A model generated the notes under the pieces. The model saw nothing but the letters and a program-made list of their open reading frames with translations, was not told where the DNA came from and did not search any database. A stretch of DNA of 64,000 nucleotides from Poriferisphaera corsica (GTDB lineage: Bacteria > Planctomycetota > Phycisphaerae > Phycisphaerales > Phycisphaeraceae): assembly GCF_007747445.1 (NCBI RefSeq), contig NZ_CP036425.1, positions 2,216,175-2,280,174 on the forward strand, read 5' to 3'. The stretch's first letter is position 1. Each line of letters begins with the position of its first letter. The position numbers were made by a program, and so were the translations under genes. Of the stretch, positions 16,629 to 27,899 are shown piece by piece.

Positions 16629-19193
16629 ATGATATTTAAGAAAAAAGGGCAATGCATCGCACTGACAATCGCATGCTCATTATTCACAACCGCATCATTG
16701 GTAAACGCAATTCAACCAGAAACATTTTTGCAATCTACCGAAGCTGACTTCAGCAAAGGTGAAAATGAGAACACGGTTGTCACAAATCTTGGTGACATCA
16801 AACTCTCAGCTTCTACGACCATCATTGATAAGATTTCTGATGAAGCGAGTATCATCTACGATCTACAAAAAATTGGCGACCGCACTTATCTTGCTGCTGG
16901 CCCAGAAGCGAAATTGCTTGAACTCGTTGGTGAGGAAGTCAAAGAGATTTCATCTCTTGAGAATGAACAAATTTTTTCGCTAGCGTTATACAAAGGCAAA
17001 TTGCTTTTAGGAATATCCGGGGCTAACTCAAGATTAGCCACACTCGAGGATGATGGCTCGATTAAAACGCTAGTTGAGTTATCAGAAACACGCTATATCT
17101 GGGATATGATCCCAAACGGACATGGCATCATTCTGGCAACAGGCATTGAAGGCCAAATCATTTCCGTAAACCCTGAAACATTTGATGCCGAAGCCGAAGA
17201 AAACCCTGGTATGCAAGTTGTTTTGGATGTTGAGCAGGCGAATGTTCTATGCTTGGCAATGGATTCGCAGAGCCGCATTTATGCAGGTACAGATACAGAT
17301 GGTTTAGTCTTCCGTATCACACCCAAAGACGATGGCAGCTACGAGGCCTTTGTCATCCTTGATGCGAATGAACCTGAAATCGGTGCGCTTCTCGTCACGA
17401 ATCAAGATATTGTTTACGTCGGTACAGCTGATGCAAAGCAAGCAAAACCCGGCCGCATCTCGGAAGTCATCGGCCAAGAAAAAGGACGGCCAGATGAAAT
17501 TGAGAGCGTCAATGTCGAGCCCGCCTCCCCGTCAGACATCCCTGATGTTCCACCGGCACCTGAACCTGTAGACCAAACAGACACTGACATTGAACCGCTC
17601 GAAGCACCTGCTGAAACACAAGCCGATGATTCAGCCGATCTAGAGAATGCTCAAGAGGGTGTTGATACTGAACCACAAGCCATCATGTTGGCCATACAAG
17701 ATCAAGACGATGATCTTCAGCCGATGCAATCAGATCTTGCTGAGCAAACAGAAGCAGAAATTAATACTGAACCCACAGCAGAACAACGTGATCGCCTACG
17801 CGAGTTAGTGCGCCAAAAACTATTGTCAGCTAGAAATTCTGGCACACTTCAAGCACCTGCGGGTTCACCATCTGAAGGTGGGCGTAAAGCAGCTCCTTCC
17901 GTCGCTCGCGCAAAATCATCTGGCAAGCAAGGCCCTCAGCAAGGCAACGCGATCTATCGCATCGACAAAGATGGTTTTGTTTCTCAGGTCTTCCGTGAAT
18001 CAGTCATGATCCTCAAATTAATCGATGATAATGGGGACTTGCTCGTTGGTACTGGCAATGAAGGTCAAATATTCCGTATCGATCCCTCGCTTGGCGAAAC
18101 GACAATTGTCGCAGACTTAGAAGCAGAGCAGATTCCTGCCATGCAAGTCGTAGACGGATCTGTCCTCATTGGGACAGCCAATCCAGCTGAAATCGTTAAC
18201 CTCACGGAAGCAGGCAAGTCCGTTCGTGGTACATACCTGTCACCAATTCTTGACGCCGGCCAAGTTTCGCTTTGGGGCACATTACGCGTCACCGCCGATA
18301 TCGCTGAAGAAACATCCGTCACCGTTGAAACTCGATCTGGCAATGTTGATAACCCCGAATTGGCTCCATGGTCAACCTGGTCACAAGCCAAAGTCTTTAT
18401 GCCGCTTGAAGAGAATCATTCTCCTCTACAGCCTCGCGAAATGCTCGTCAGTTCCCCGCCTGCACGCTACATCCAATACCGCTTAACCCTCATGGGCCAA
18501 GCCGATAAAACGCCTGTCATCGGTCGTGTGGCAACAGCCTACGTGACACCAAATCTTCGCCCAAGTGTCACGTCAGTCACAGCAACCTATCCTGAGCCTC
18601 CCAAAAACCAACCTCAGAATATAAACAAATTGGGCCAGCCCAATCCCAACATGAATATCAAATGGGAAGCATTCGACCCCAACGGCGACACGCTTCTTTA
18701 TACCCTTCAATTCCAGCCCTCAGGCACTTCACGCTGGATCAATATTGTCGAAGACCACGCTCAGCCTAGCTTTGAGTGGAACACTGCTTTAAGAGCTCCA
18801 GACGGCTGGTACTACATCAGAATCATCGCAACCGACAAACTCGACAATCCCGGCGATATGGCCCTCTCGTATAGCCGCCGCTCTGAGCCGGTGCTCGTGG
18901 ATAACTCGCCTCCAAAAGCCGAGGATCTTCAGATCAAAATATCCGGTCGCTCTGCCGTGCTTTTTGGAACAGCCATCGACAAATACTCACCGATTCATAC
19001 AATTGGCTATTTGCTCGATGATGAGGCATTTTTCCACCCAATTCTCCCCGATGACCTTATCTTCGATTCGACAACGGAGACATTCTCCGTTACACTACCC
19101 GACCTCACCGCTGGTCAGCATGTGGTTACTGTCAAGGTTAATGATGACCGAGGTAATTTCGTCCTCCAGCGTAAACTATTTGAAATCAAGTGA
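16629..19193 (+). CDS. Secreted beta-propeller-like protein with FN3-like C-terminus
   Basis: 854 aa from ATG 16629, chosen because GAAGG (16616-16620) is 8 nt upstream and the product then begins with a clean signal peptide (about 1-27, ending SLVNA); the frame is open back to a TTG at 16575 overlapping the previous stop. Repeated blades of the form GTxxxGxIFRI/xP occur (ILATGIEGQIISVNP, IYAGTDTDGLVFRITP, LLVGTGNEGQIFRIDP). The propeller is split by an acidic, Pro-rich insertion (about 280-420). The C-terminal third has a beta-sandwich region and an FN3-like segment (WEAFDPNGDTLLYTLQF; WYYIRIIATDKLDNPGD). Similar architecture is seen in WD40/NHL-like exported proteins; function unknown. Coupled to the S55 protein. 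Confidence 0.7.
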   Translation: MIFKKKGQCIALTIACSLFTTASLVNAIQPETFLQSTEADFSKGENENTVVTNLGDIKLSASTTIIDKISDEASIIYDLQKIGDRTYLAAGPEAKLLELVGEEVKEISSLENEQIFSLALYKGKLLLGISGANSRLATLEDDGSIKTLVELSETRYIWDMIPNGHGIILATGIEGQIISVNPETFDAEAEENPGMQVVLDVEQANVLCLAMDSQSRIYAGTDTDGLVFRITPKDDGSYEAFVILDANEPEIGALLVTNQDIVYVGTADAKQAKPGRISEVIGQEKGRPDEIESVNVEPASPSDIPDVPPAPEPVDQTDTDIEPLEAPAETQADDSADLENAQEGVDTEPQAIMLAIQDQDDDLQPMQSDLAEQTEAEINTEPTAEQRDRLRELVRQKLLSARNSGTLQAPAGSPSEGGRKAAPSVARAKSSGKQGPQQGNAIYRIDKDGFVSQVFRESVMILKLIDDNGDLLVGTGNEGQIFRIDPSLGETTIVADLEAEQIPAMQVVDGSVLIGTANPAEIVNLTEAGKSVRGTYLSPILDAGQVSLWGTLRVTADIAEETSVTVETRSGNVDNPELAPWSTWSQAKVFMPLEENHSPLQPREMLVSSPPARYIQYRLTLMGQADKTPVIGRVATAYVTPNLRPSVTSVTATYPEPPKNQPQNINKLGQPNPNMNIKWEAFDPNGDTLLYTLQFQPSGTSRWINIVEDHAQPSFEWNTALRAPDGWYYIRIIATDKLDNPGDMALSYSRRSEPVLVDNSPPKAEDLQIKISGRSAVLFGTAIDKYSPIHTIGYLLDDEAFFHPILPDDLIFDSTTETFSVTLPDLTAGQHVVTVKVNDDRGNFVLQRKLFEIK

Positions 19194-19241
19194 TTTACAG
19201 TCGGGTTAATGGATTACAGCCCCGGCATCACGGAGTTTAAA

Positions 19242-19391
19242 ATGGCTACTCACTATCCAAAACGTCGTAGTTTAATCAAGCGTGCTCGTAAATTTGGCTT
19301 CCGTGCCCGTATGCGTACAAAGCTCGGTCGCAAAATGGTTAATCGTAAACGCAGCGCAGGTCGCAGCGTTAATGTTCGCTCAAGCTTCTAG
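19242..19391 (+). CDS. rpmH: Large ribosomal subunit protein bL34
   Basis: 49 aa from ATG 19242 with CGGAG 7 nt upstream. The core GFRARMRTKLGRKMVNRKRS followed by AGR is the bL34 signature, in a very basic protein. The N-terminus (MATHYPKRRSLIKRARK) differs from the common MKRTYQPS form. The gene is not next to rnpA/dnaA but sits between an exported protein gene and eno, with its own terminator. Confidence 0.88.
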   Translation: MATHYPKRRSLIKRARKFGFRARMRTKLGRKMVNRKRSAGRSVNVRSSF

Positions 19392-19430
19392 TCTTGAGTT
19401 AGCACCGCTTGATCCTTAGTTGATCACCCA

Positions 19431-19459
19431 AGCAGGAACCCATTGGTTCCTGCTTTTTT
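19431..19459 (+). terminator. Rho-independent terminator of rpmH
   Basis: Perfect 10-bp stem AGCAGGAACC / GGTTCCTGCT around CATT, followed by six T. Confidence 0.9.
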
Positions 19460-19531
19460 CTGCGCATACGTAATCCCAGAGCTTTTTTGGCCCAAATTGC
19501 GATCCAAACCCACAATTTTTGATCTTAATAA

Positions 19532-20947
<1,416 letters not shown>

Positions 20948-20995
20948 TCCCTTCCAGATCTCGGAAAATCAAATAACTTCCGATCAAAGTAAAAC

Positions 20996-21027
20996 TAAAA
21001 CCCGCTCTCATAGAGCGGGTTTTTTAA
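20996..21027 (+). terminator. Rho-independent terminator of eno
   Basis: AACCCGCTCT / AGAGCGGGTT with a CAT loop and a following T run. Confidence 0.9.
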
Positions 21028-21106
21028 TACACCCTAGCCCTCACCGCTCACAACAAAATAAGTTATAATTAACCTAGACTCTCAAACTAAAAACGCAGGA
21101 CATACT

Positions 21107-21406
21107 ATGCAAAAAGCAGCCATAACAACATTGATCCTGACCGCCCTCACCGCTTGCGTCACCAACGAAACAGGTATCACCTATCGCTCAGCTAGCGAAC
21201 AAAATATCAAAATCCAAACCCTCAATTCGCAATCAACTAAATCCAATAGCCAACAGGCCCAAGAATTCTTTGAGCTCGCACTTCAATACGAGCAAGGCAA
21301 TGGCGTAGCCAAAGACGAAATCCTCGCCATACAGCTATACAAAAATGCAACCTCACTTGGCCACCTTGAAGCTCAAGAGCACCTCAACAGACTCGTAAAG
21401 GAATAA
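21107..21406 (+). CDS. Small lipoprotein with one Sel1-like repeat
   Basis: 99 aa. A lipoprotein signal peptide with lipobox LTAC places the modified Cys at residue 17. Residues about 48-95 match one Sel1-type repeat (YEQGNGVAKDEILAIQLYKNAT then GHLEAQEHL): the G-GV-KD spacing and the A-x-x-x-Y-x-x-A pattern are typical. Sel1 repeats mediate protein contacts; the partner is unknown. Followed 48 bp later by another envelope protein gene on the same strand. Confidence 0.72.
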   Translation: MQKAAITTLILTALTACVTNETGITYRSASEQNIKIQTLNSQSTKSNSQQAQEFFELALQYEQGNGVAKDEILAIQLYKNATSLGHLEAQEHLNRLVKE

Positions 21407-21454
21407 TCTTCTTTATCTCTTTCCACCGCAACAACACTCACATAAAATCGACGC

Positions 21455-23296
21455 ATGACAGCGCCCAAAACCAATCCAAAACAAAAACCGCTGTTTAACA
21501 TCAAAGCGATCCGATTCACTTTTGTTTTCTGTCTTTTATTTATCGCACTCGCTATCCCACTCTCATACGTCATTATCCCCAAATACGCACATCACAAATA
21601 CGCCAATCTCCTCACAGCAACCGAATACGCTCAAAGAAAACAAGCACACGCTTACATCATCAAATCTGTAAAAAAAAGCCCAAGCAGCCTCTCAACATTC
21701 CCACTTAGCAAGCTCACTGATTCACAGTTCTTAGAACTTTATGCCGCTCTCAACACCGCATATCTTTGGGATCCCGACACACTCCCACCCAACATCTATC
21801 TCCGTTGGCTGCGCATTCAACTGAAAAGTAGCGAGCCAAACAGCCAGATCTTCGCACTCGAGCTCATTTCTCAATCTGATAATGCAAACAATTTCAATCA
21901 GCTATTACCAGACATTTTGACATTGGTCGCATCTAACGACGTCAATACCCAGTATGCAACCCTCATGACCCTTTCACGCTTCTACACACAAACATCCGAA
22001 CTCAGTGCACGCTCAATCGAAAACGCCGTTGCAAAATTAACGCAATCACCGCATCTCCAAACAGCACGCCATGCTTGGATTACACTCGCACTACTGCCTC
22101 AGCTAAACGCGAATGCTGAATATTTACTTGACGACCATCCTACAATCAACACACATTCAGACCCTCATGTTATTGAAGCTGCAATCTGGGCGATCAGTCA
22201 ATCTGGTAGCAATCTTGATCAACTTCTCGAGTATGCTTATACGCCTGAAACACAAATACACACAATCTTCCCGCTAAATAAATTTCTTTATAAGCCACAA
22301 GCACTCAACCTGCTCACAGTCATCGCCAGCACACCTAATTTGCAAATCACACCCAAAAACCAAGTCGCTGTTTGGCGTGCCGTCCTGTCTCTCCCAAAAC
22401 CGGATTTTATGAACAATCCAAGCACCCTGTACGCCCTTGCCAATGCGGAGCACGCTCAAGACCCCGGCAACAATCAACTTCTTCAGCCCTTGACCGCCGC
22501 CGCTACCTATAAAGCAGGCATTGCCGTCACCCGATCACGACCGTTCTCTGACCCATTTGGCGCTCTCATTCGCCTAGCGACCGTTGAAGGCCAAACTCAC
22601 CCCTATATGATTTGGACGGTTACAGAAAACACCCCCCCACTCTTACAAGTCATCACGCAGCGGTATAACGCCTCCCCTACCCCCGCCGCCTTCCTCCCAG
22701 CCCTCACCTCTGATACTCCCCCTCAACACGCCCTCGCAAGCCATATCGCGTCTCAAACGTTAACCGACAAACAGATCGCACTCCTCATTTCTAAGCTCAA
22801 GCAAAACTCGTCTCCCCATGCCCCACAAGCCATAGCCCTGCTCCACGCATTCACCGGCCTTGCCCCCAGCGACCTCATCAACCAATACATCCAAAACGAC
22901 GATAACTACACATTGAGCAAAACCGCCGAAATCGCTCGCTGGCTTCAAACCCCCAATGCTCCACTCTCCACCGATCCCAATTTTCTACTGCTAAGCAATC
23001 ATTACCCTCGAAGTACGATCCTTGCACTACTCTTGCATGCTCCAAAGCATTTCAAGCAAATCGCACTTGACTATCTGCTACTAAATCCTCAAACGACCAA
23101 TGCTGATCTACTCGAACTTCTAGATTCATATCGTTTTTATTACATTCTGTATGACAACTTGCCTTCATCAGCGCCCCCACTTTGGCTCTGGGCTGATCCT
23201 CAGCTCCAAAACTTGCAACTCGATACCCTGCACAGCTGGTATCTACTTTCACGCCACAAAATCACAGATAAAACAGCCCCTTCAAATGATTCATAA
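21455..23296 (+). CDS. Membrane-anchored helical-repeat protein, unknown function
   Basis: 613 aa that I cannot assign. A positively charged N-terminus (KTNPKQKP) leads into one membrane segment at about 22-45 (FTFVFCLLFIALAIPLSYVI), so the rest is probably periplasmic. The remainder is alpha-helical with HEAT-like units (e.g. DPHVIEAAIWAISQSG, NTQYATLMTLSRF). Composition is heavy in Pro, Thr, His, Asn and Gln, which follows the strong C/A bias of the plus strand here. It lies 36 bp upstream of a nitroreductase gene. Confidence 0.6.
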   Translation: MTAPKTNPKQKPLFNIKAIRFTFVFCLLFIALAIPLSYVIIPKYAHHKYANLLTATEYAQRKQAHAYIIKSVKKSPSSLSTFPLSKLTDSQFLELYAALNTAYLWDPDTLPPNIYLRWLRIQLKSSEPNSQIFALELISQSDNANNFNQLLPDILTLVASNDVNTQYATLMTLSRFYTQTSELSARSIENAVAKLTQSPHLQTARHAWITLALLPQLNANAEYLLDDHPTINTHSDPHVIEAAIWAISQSGSNLDQLLEYAYTPETQIHTIFPLNKFLYKPQALNLLTVIASTPNLQITPKNQVAVWRAVLSLPKPDFMNNPSTLYALANAEHAQDPGNNQLLQPLTAAATYKAGIAVTRSRPFSDPFGALIRLATVEGQTHPYMIWTVTENTPPLLQVITQRYNASPTPAAFLPALTSDTPPQHALASHIASQTLTDKQIALLISKLKQNSSPHAPQAIALLHAFTGLAPSDLINQYIQNDDNYTLSKTAEIARWLQTPNAPLSTDPNFLLLSNHYPRSTILALLLHAPKHFKQIALDYLLLNPQTTNADLLELLDSYRFYYILYDNLPSSAPPLWLWADPQLQNLQLDTLHSWYLLSRHKITDKTAPSNDS

Positions 23297-23331
23297 CATT
23301 CAATCATTATTGACACACAAGCTAAATAATC

Positions 23332-23940
23332 ATGGAAAAACCAACTGAGAATATATACCCAATCCACTCACTCATTTCTCGCCGCTGGTCTCCTCGTTCT
23401 TTCTCCGAGAAATCAATCGAGCCAAAATTACTTCAATCGATTTTCGAAGCCGCGCGTTGGGCCGCATCCTCATATAACGAACAACCCTGGCGATTCATTA
23501 TCGCGACACGCGATAGCCCCTCAGCCTACCAAACCGCCCTCGCCTGCCTCGTCGAAGCCAATCAAGCATGGGCCCAAACAGCCCCCGTCCTCATTCTCAC
23601 ACTGACTTCCGATCACTTCTCTCACAACGACAATCCTAATCGTTGTGCACTTCACGATCTGGGGCTCGCTACATCCAATTTGACACTTCAAGCCCTCGAG
23701 TATGGAATCTTTGCCCATCACATGGCCGGTATCGATGCAAACAAAATCCAAGTCGCATACAACATCCCTGACAACTACACACCTCAAACAGCTATTGCTC
23801 TAGGTTATCCCGCCAACCCACAATCACTTCCTGAAGAATGGATGCGTGAAGCAGAAACTTCACCCCGTACACGCAAATCGCCCACCGATCTCTTCTTTGA
23901 AAATACCTTCAATAATCCCCATAGCCTATTCGCCAATTAG
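23332..23940 (+). CDS. Nitroreductase-family flavoprotein
   Basis: 202-aa FMN-dependent NAD(P)H oxidoreductase of the nitroreductase superfamily. The N-terminal FMN-phosphate motif is [14 protein letters not shown] (about 16-29), followed by [18 protein letters not shown] (about 40-57), the canonical NxQPW-type segment, and near the C-terminus IALGYPA. The physiological substrate cannot be predicted; members reduce nitroaromatics, quinones or flavins. Its 3' end overlaps that of dinG by 15 bp on the opposite strand. Confidence 0.85.
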   Translation: MEKPTENIYPIHSLISRRWSPRSFSEKSIEPKLLQSIFEAARWAASSYNEQPWRFIIATRDSPSAYQTALACLVEANQAWAQTAPVLILTLTSDHFSHNDNPNRCALHDLGLATSNLTLQALEYGIFAHHMAGIDANKIQVAYNIPDNYTPQTAIALGYPANPQSLPEEWMREAETSPRTRKSPTDLFFENTFNNPHSLFAN

Positions 23941-26049
23941 ATCACTACCCCTCATCACGCCGTCAAACCCATCGATACCATGTGCCTGCGCATCCAGGCC
24001 ACCGCCATTCTGCACAATCGGCACCTTCGGCAATGCATTAATAAACCGCCGCCCATAAGCCTTTGTCATCAATCGGCTATCCAATACAACCACGCACCCA
24101 TGGTCCATTTTCGACCGTACCAAACGACCAAATCCTTGCTTGAATTTCAATATCGCCTCAGGCAATGAATAATCCATAAACGCATTCCCTCCCCGAGCCT
24201 CAATTCGTTCAATTCTCGCCTCAATCAAAGGTCGATCAGGAACCGCAAACGGCAACCTCGTAATAATCACATTTCTTAACCCATCCCCTTTAACATCCAC
24301 ACCCTGCCAAAAACTATCCGTACCTAACAGCACACTATGGCGATCACCTCTAAAACGCTCAAGCAACTCACCTCGCTGCAACCCTTCCCCCTGTGTCAAT
24401 AACGGCATTCCCAATCGCCTACAATGATCTTCTAACCATGCATTAGCACGTTTCAACATTTTATAACTTGTAAATAACACAAACGCCCCGCCATGTGTTC
24501 GCTCCAAGTGCTCCCATATCACCGGCATCATCCGTTCAAAAAATTGACCGTGGCTTGGTTCTGGTATGCGCCTTTCAACAAACAACTCCATCTGCCGCTC
24601 ATAATCAAACGGCGAACCCAGCTTTCTCACCTCTGCATTCCACGCACCCAACCTCGATTGAATATGCTCAAATCCGCTTCGTGCTTTCCCATTCCCTTCA
24701 GCTTCGCGCGTCGTCGTGGCAAGCGTTGCACTCGTTAACACCACTGGCAACTGCTCGCCCTCTGCTGTTTTCGCTTCAAACAATCTTTCTCGCAGCATCA
24801 CGCCCACATCAATCGGCGCACAACATAATTTCACCCTTCTAAACCTGCTTTTTTCATTCACCTCCAACCAATACACGCAATCTGGCAACTTCTGCTCAAC
24901 TAAATGCTCAACCGTTAAACCAATCTGATCAACTTGCTTCGCATAATTCTGGAGTTCAATACGATCATCATCTTCTTTGAGAAAATCTAAGATTTGACGC
25001 AGTGAAACAGCCAATTCCTTCATCACGCCCGACAATTGATTTTCAATGACACCAGATCGTTCTATCCTTCCATTAGATCTGCCACATGCTTCTTGCCATG
25101 TCACCAGATCCTCAAAAAATGCGTCACTGATTTGCTTCGCCTCATCCACTTTGTAAACCGCACGGTTATACAGATCCATCTCAATCTTGTTTTGCAATAT
25201 CCGTAACACACCTCGCCGCTTCCGTGGATGATATAGCCGGCGTAATAAATACCCCACCTGATACTGACTCACTGTTAATCCAAAGTAATCTGCCGCCACA
25301 TCTTCCACCGTATGCCCCTCGTCCAGCACGACAGCATCATAATTTGGCAGTATAGACACGCCCTCTTTTCTCAATGCTAAATCAGCAAAAAACAATGCAT
25401 GATTCGTCACCAACAGATCCGCGTTATCCATCCGTCGACGCGCCTTTTGAAAAAAGCACCGACCATATTCCGGACATTTTTTCCCTAAACAATCCTCGCT
25501 CTCACTTTGTACTTCACTCCACACACTCGCCTGCTCAAGCACCGGCAAACTGGATAATGACCCGTCTTCAGTACGCTCTAACCAATGCATAATTTGCTCA
25601 AGCGAACGAAACCCCTCATCTTTATCAAATAACTGGTTCTCTCTGTCATAAGCCCGTTTCGCCCGCCTAATCGATACATAGTTGCTGCGACCTTTAACCA
25701 ACACTGCACTAAATTCAAACGGCAAAATAGCTTGCAAAAAAGGGATATCCTTTTCTATCAACTGTTCTTGCAATGCAATCGTATGTGTTGAGATCACCAC
25801 CTTCTTGCGAGGCCGCCCTTCCTCCATTTGTTTCGATAAATGGGCAATCGCTGGCAACAAATACGCAAAACTTTTCCCAACCCCCGTACCCGCCTCAATC
25901 ATGAGCGTATCACCTCGATCCAAACACCCGCCCACCGCCTGAACCATCTCCACCTGCTCCTCGCGCATCTCATATCCACCCGCCGCATCTCCCATACGCT
26001 TGGCGATCAACCCGCCCGGCAACAAAACATCTATTGGATCAAAACTCAA
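23926..26049 (-). CDS. dinG: DinG-family ATP-dependent DNA helicase with one Fe-S cysteine replaced
   Basis: 707-aa superfamily 2 XPD/DinG-like 5'-3' helicase acting on damaged or R-loop DNA. Walker A is [15 protein letters not shown] (about 52-66); motif II is [14 protein letters not shown]; motif VI is QGFGRLVRS. Three cysteines of the Fe-S domain are present (Cys187, Cys192, Cys198, C-x4-C-x5-C), but the first ligand position, normally the Cys in KGRxNYxC, reads KGRSNYVS with Ser126 (codon tcg at 25672-25674). Either a Ser-ligated or absent cluster is implied, or another residue serves. No exonuclease domain is fused. The gene shares its 3' end region with the convergent nitroreductase. 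Confidence 0.88.
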   Translation of the reverse strand: MSFDPIDVLLPGGLIAKRMGDAAGGYEMREEQVEMVQAVGGCLDRGDTLMIEAGTGVGKSFAYLLPAIAHLSKQMEEGRPRKKVVISTHTIALQEQLIEKDIPFLQAILPFEFSAVLVKGRSNYVSIRRAKRAYDRENQLFDKDEGFRSLEQIMHWLERTEDGSLSSLPVLEQASVWSEVQSESEDCLGKKCPEYGRCFFQKARRRMDNADLLVTNHALFFADLALRKEGVSILPNYDAVVLDEGHTVEDVAADYFGLTVSQYQVGYLLRRLYHPRKRRGVLRILQNKIEMDLYNRAVYKVDEAKQISDAFFEDLVTWQEACGRSNGRIERSGVIENQLSGVMKELAVSLRQILDFLKEDDDRIELQNYAKQVDQIGLTVEHLVEQKLPDCVYWLEVNEKSRFRRVKLCCAPIDVGVMLRERLFEAKTAEGEQLPVVLTSATLATTTREAEGNGKARSGFEHIQSRLGAWNAEVRKLGSPFDYERQMELFVERRIPEPSHGQFFERMMPVIWEHLERTHGGAFVLFTSYKMLKRANAWLEDHCRRLGMPLLTQGEGLQRGELLERFRGDRHSVLLGTDSFWQGVDVKGDGLRNVIITRLPFAVPDRPLIEARIERIEARGGNAFMDYSLPEAILKFKQGFGRLVRSKMDHGCVVVLDSRLMTKAYGRRFINALPKVPIVQNGGGLDAQAHGIDGFDGVMRGSDLIGE

Positions 26050-26101
26050 AACAGCTCCTTAATTCCATGTCTCAAACCCACGAACTTACGCAACATCCCA
26101 C

Positions 26102-26647
26102 TTAATCAAAACGCTTTTCAGCAAACATAGCACCTTCCTCCAAATCATCCCTCAACGTAAACCCCATCCCTTTCAATAGCTTCCTCATCCTCATATTACC
26201 CAGCAATATCTCTGCCTCAATCCCGCGAAGCCCATGTTGCTTCGCGATTTCAACAAGCTCTTCCATCAGCAATCTTCCAAGCCCTTTGCCCTGCCATGCA
26301 TCTAATATCAATACCGCAAATTCAGCCACATCCAAGCCAACCTGATCCTCCAATCGCCCCACCCCAACAATCTCTTGTTCCCTATCATTTGGATCCAGAC
26401 TCACGACCACGATCGCGCATTCCCGCTCCAATCGAGGCTCACAAATCTTCATCAAACGCTCATGCTTCGTCCTCGCCGCCAAAGACATCGTGTCAAAATA
26501 TCGCCGCCGCACAGTCAACGCGCTCAGCCCCTCATGAAACTGCACCATCCGCTCTTCATCATCAAGCCGAATCACGCGCAACAATACCCGCTCCCCGCTC
26601 TTGAGATCAACCTCACGCCTGTATGCCGCTTCGTATGCATGCATCAC
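26102..26647 (-). CDS. GNAT-family N-acetyltransferase
   Basis: 181 aa. The acetyl-CoA-binding motif A is DAWQGKGLGRLLMEELV (about 117-133), preceded by beta strands EIVGVGRLE and AEFAVLILD; the end ILLGNMRMRKLLKGMGF is the usual motif B. The N-terminal GLSALTVRRRYFDTMS resembles the acetyltransferase domain of protein lysine acetylases (Pat-type), but no CoA-ligase domain is attached. Substrate unknown. Confidence 0.8.
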   Translation of the reverse strand: MMHAYEAAYRREVDLKSGERVLLRVIRLDDEERMVQFHEGLSALTVRRRYFDTMSLAARTKHERLMKICEPRLERECAIVVVSLDPNDREQEIVGVGRLEDQVGLDVAEFAVLILDAWQGKGLGRLLMEELVEIAKQHGLRGIEAEILLGNMRMRKLLKGMGFTLRDDLEEGAMFAEKRFD

Positions 26648-26707
26648 AACTCTATTCTACCCGCACATCCACCAAACGTAATACTACACATTACAAACTA
26701 TATAAAT

Positions 26708-26745
26708 AAAAAACCGCACACGTTTTCACGCATGCGGCCTTTTTT
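26708..26745 (-). terminator. Rho-independent terminator of the rplKAJL cluster
   Basis: On the minus strand CCGCATGCG pairs with CGTGTGCGG (two G-U pairs) around TGAAAA and is followed by a T run, 30 bp after the rplL stop. Confidence 0.75.
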
Positions 26746-26775
26746 GCTTTTATCAAGCAGCTTTCAGCAAGTCGA

Positions 26776-27150
26776 TTACTTGACTTCGACTTCGCCGCCA
26801 GCTTCTTTGATCTTCTCGGCCAAAGCTTCTGCTTCGTCCTTTGAGATGCCTTCTTTAAGAGCCTTAGGAGCGCTGTCAACAGCTTCCTTAGCTTCCTTCA
26901 GACCAAGACCAGTTGCTTCGCGAACAACCTTGATGACCTGGATCTTCTTGTCGCCAGCTGCCTTGAGGATGACATCAAATTCTGTCTTCTCTTCAGCTGC
27001 TTCTTCGCCGCCTGCTGGGCCAGCCATAACAACTGCGCCACCTGCTGCTGGCTCAATGCCGTATTCTTCCTTCATGTAGTCAGCCAGATCGACTGCTTCT
27101 TTGAGGGTCAAACCAACAAGCTGATCACCGATTTCTTTAATATCTGCCAT
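26776..27150 (-). CDS. rplL: Large ribosomal subunit protein bL12 (L7/L12)
   Basis: 124 aa from ATG 27150; the frame is open further upstream but [19 protein letters not shown] is the proper start. N-terminal dimerisation domain, an Ala/Gly/Glu-rich hinge (about 35-55) and the C-terminal factor-binding domain ([32 protein letters not shown]) are complete. It forms the ribosomal stalk that recruits elongation factors, bound through L10. The 193-bp gap to rplJ is longer than in most bacteria. Confidence 0.96.
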   Translation of the reverse strand: MADIKEIGDQLVGLTLKEAVDLADYMKEEYGIEPAAGGAVVMAGPAGGEEAAEEKTEFDVILKAAGDKKIQVIKVVREATGLGLKEAKEAVDSAPKALKEGISKDEAEALAEKIKEAGGEVEVK

Positions 27151-27343
27151 TTTTCTATACCTTATGGTTATACGAAGCACACCATTACTTGCGTTGTCGA
27201 ATGCGCCTCGTTCAACATACATCCAAGAGGTCGCCGCCCTTTGCAACGATTTAACCCCGCAGGGCCAGTCGGATGTCAATGTGATTTAATTTCGTCTCAA
27301 GCAGCAATACACTGCCAGAGCATCCCTTCCCCTCCGCTACAAC

Positions 27344-27895
27344 TTAGCCAACCTTGGCAATCTCTTCGCCCTTTTCGAGCTTCTCTTCGATCGTTTTGAG
27401 GATCGAAGCGATATTCGACGCAGGGCTCTTGATTGCGCCGACCAATGTCTGTGCCGGGCTGAGGATAAGCTGAACAGCCTTCGCATGAGCTTCTTCGCGG
27501 GTTGGGTACTTGCTGAGCTTATCGATTTCATCTGCACCGAAAACGATGCCTTCCATCACTGCGCCCTTGAACTCAAAAGCCTCAAGTTCCTTCGACCACG
27601 TAATCAACTCACGCGCCACGTTCACAACACTTACACTCTCATCCGTTGGGAAAACGAGTGCCGACGGACCGTCGATCACTTCATCCGCCAACGACATATC
27701 CGTGCCTTCAAACACAGCCTTTGCAAGCGTGTTCTTCACCACAGAAACTCGCATCTGCTTTTCACGCAGACCCGAACGCATACGGTTGTTGTCGTTAGAT
27801 TCGATGCCGCGAATATCGACGACCACTGCGCCGGTAAGCCCATCGAAACGCTTCTTATACGATTCTTTAATCAGATTTTTTACTGGCTTACTCAT
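27344..27895 (-). CDS. rplJ: Large ribosomal subunit protein uL10
   Basis: 183 aa, the stalk base that carries bL12 dimers. Recognised from the N-terminal MSKPVKNLIKESYKKRF, VVVDIRGI, VVKNTLAKAVFEG (about 53-65) and the C-terminal helix that binds L12 (TIEEKLEKGEEIAKVG). It begins 4 bp after the rplA stop, so there is no room for the usual L10 leader in front of it. Confidence 0.95.
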   Translation of the reverse strand: MSKPVKNLIKESYKKRFDGLTGAVVVDIRGIESNDNNRMRSGLREKQMRVSVVKNTLAKAVFEGTDMSLADEVIDGPSALVFPTDESVSVVNVARELITWSKELEAFEFKGAVMEGIVFGADEIDKLSKYPTREEAHAKAVQLILSPAQTLVGAIKSPASNIASILKTIEEKLEKGEEIAKVG

Positions 27896-27899
27896 TGCT

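Noticed and set aside
26375-27079. 234-codon plus-strand frame opposite the acetyltransferase and rplL
   Set aside because: Crosses the rplL terminator and two recognised genes; no domain.
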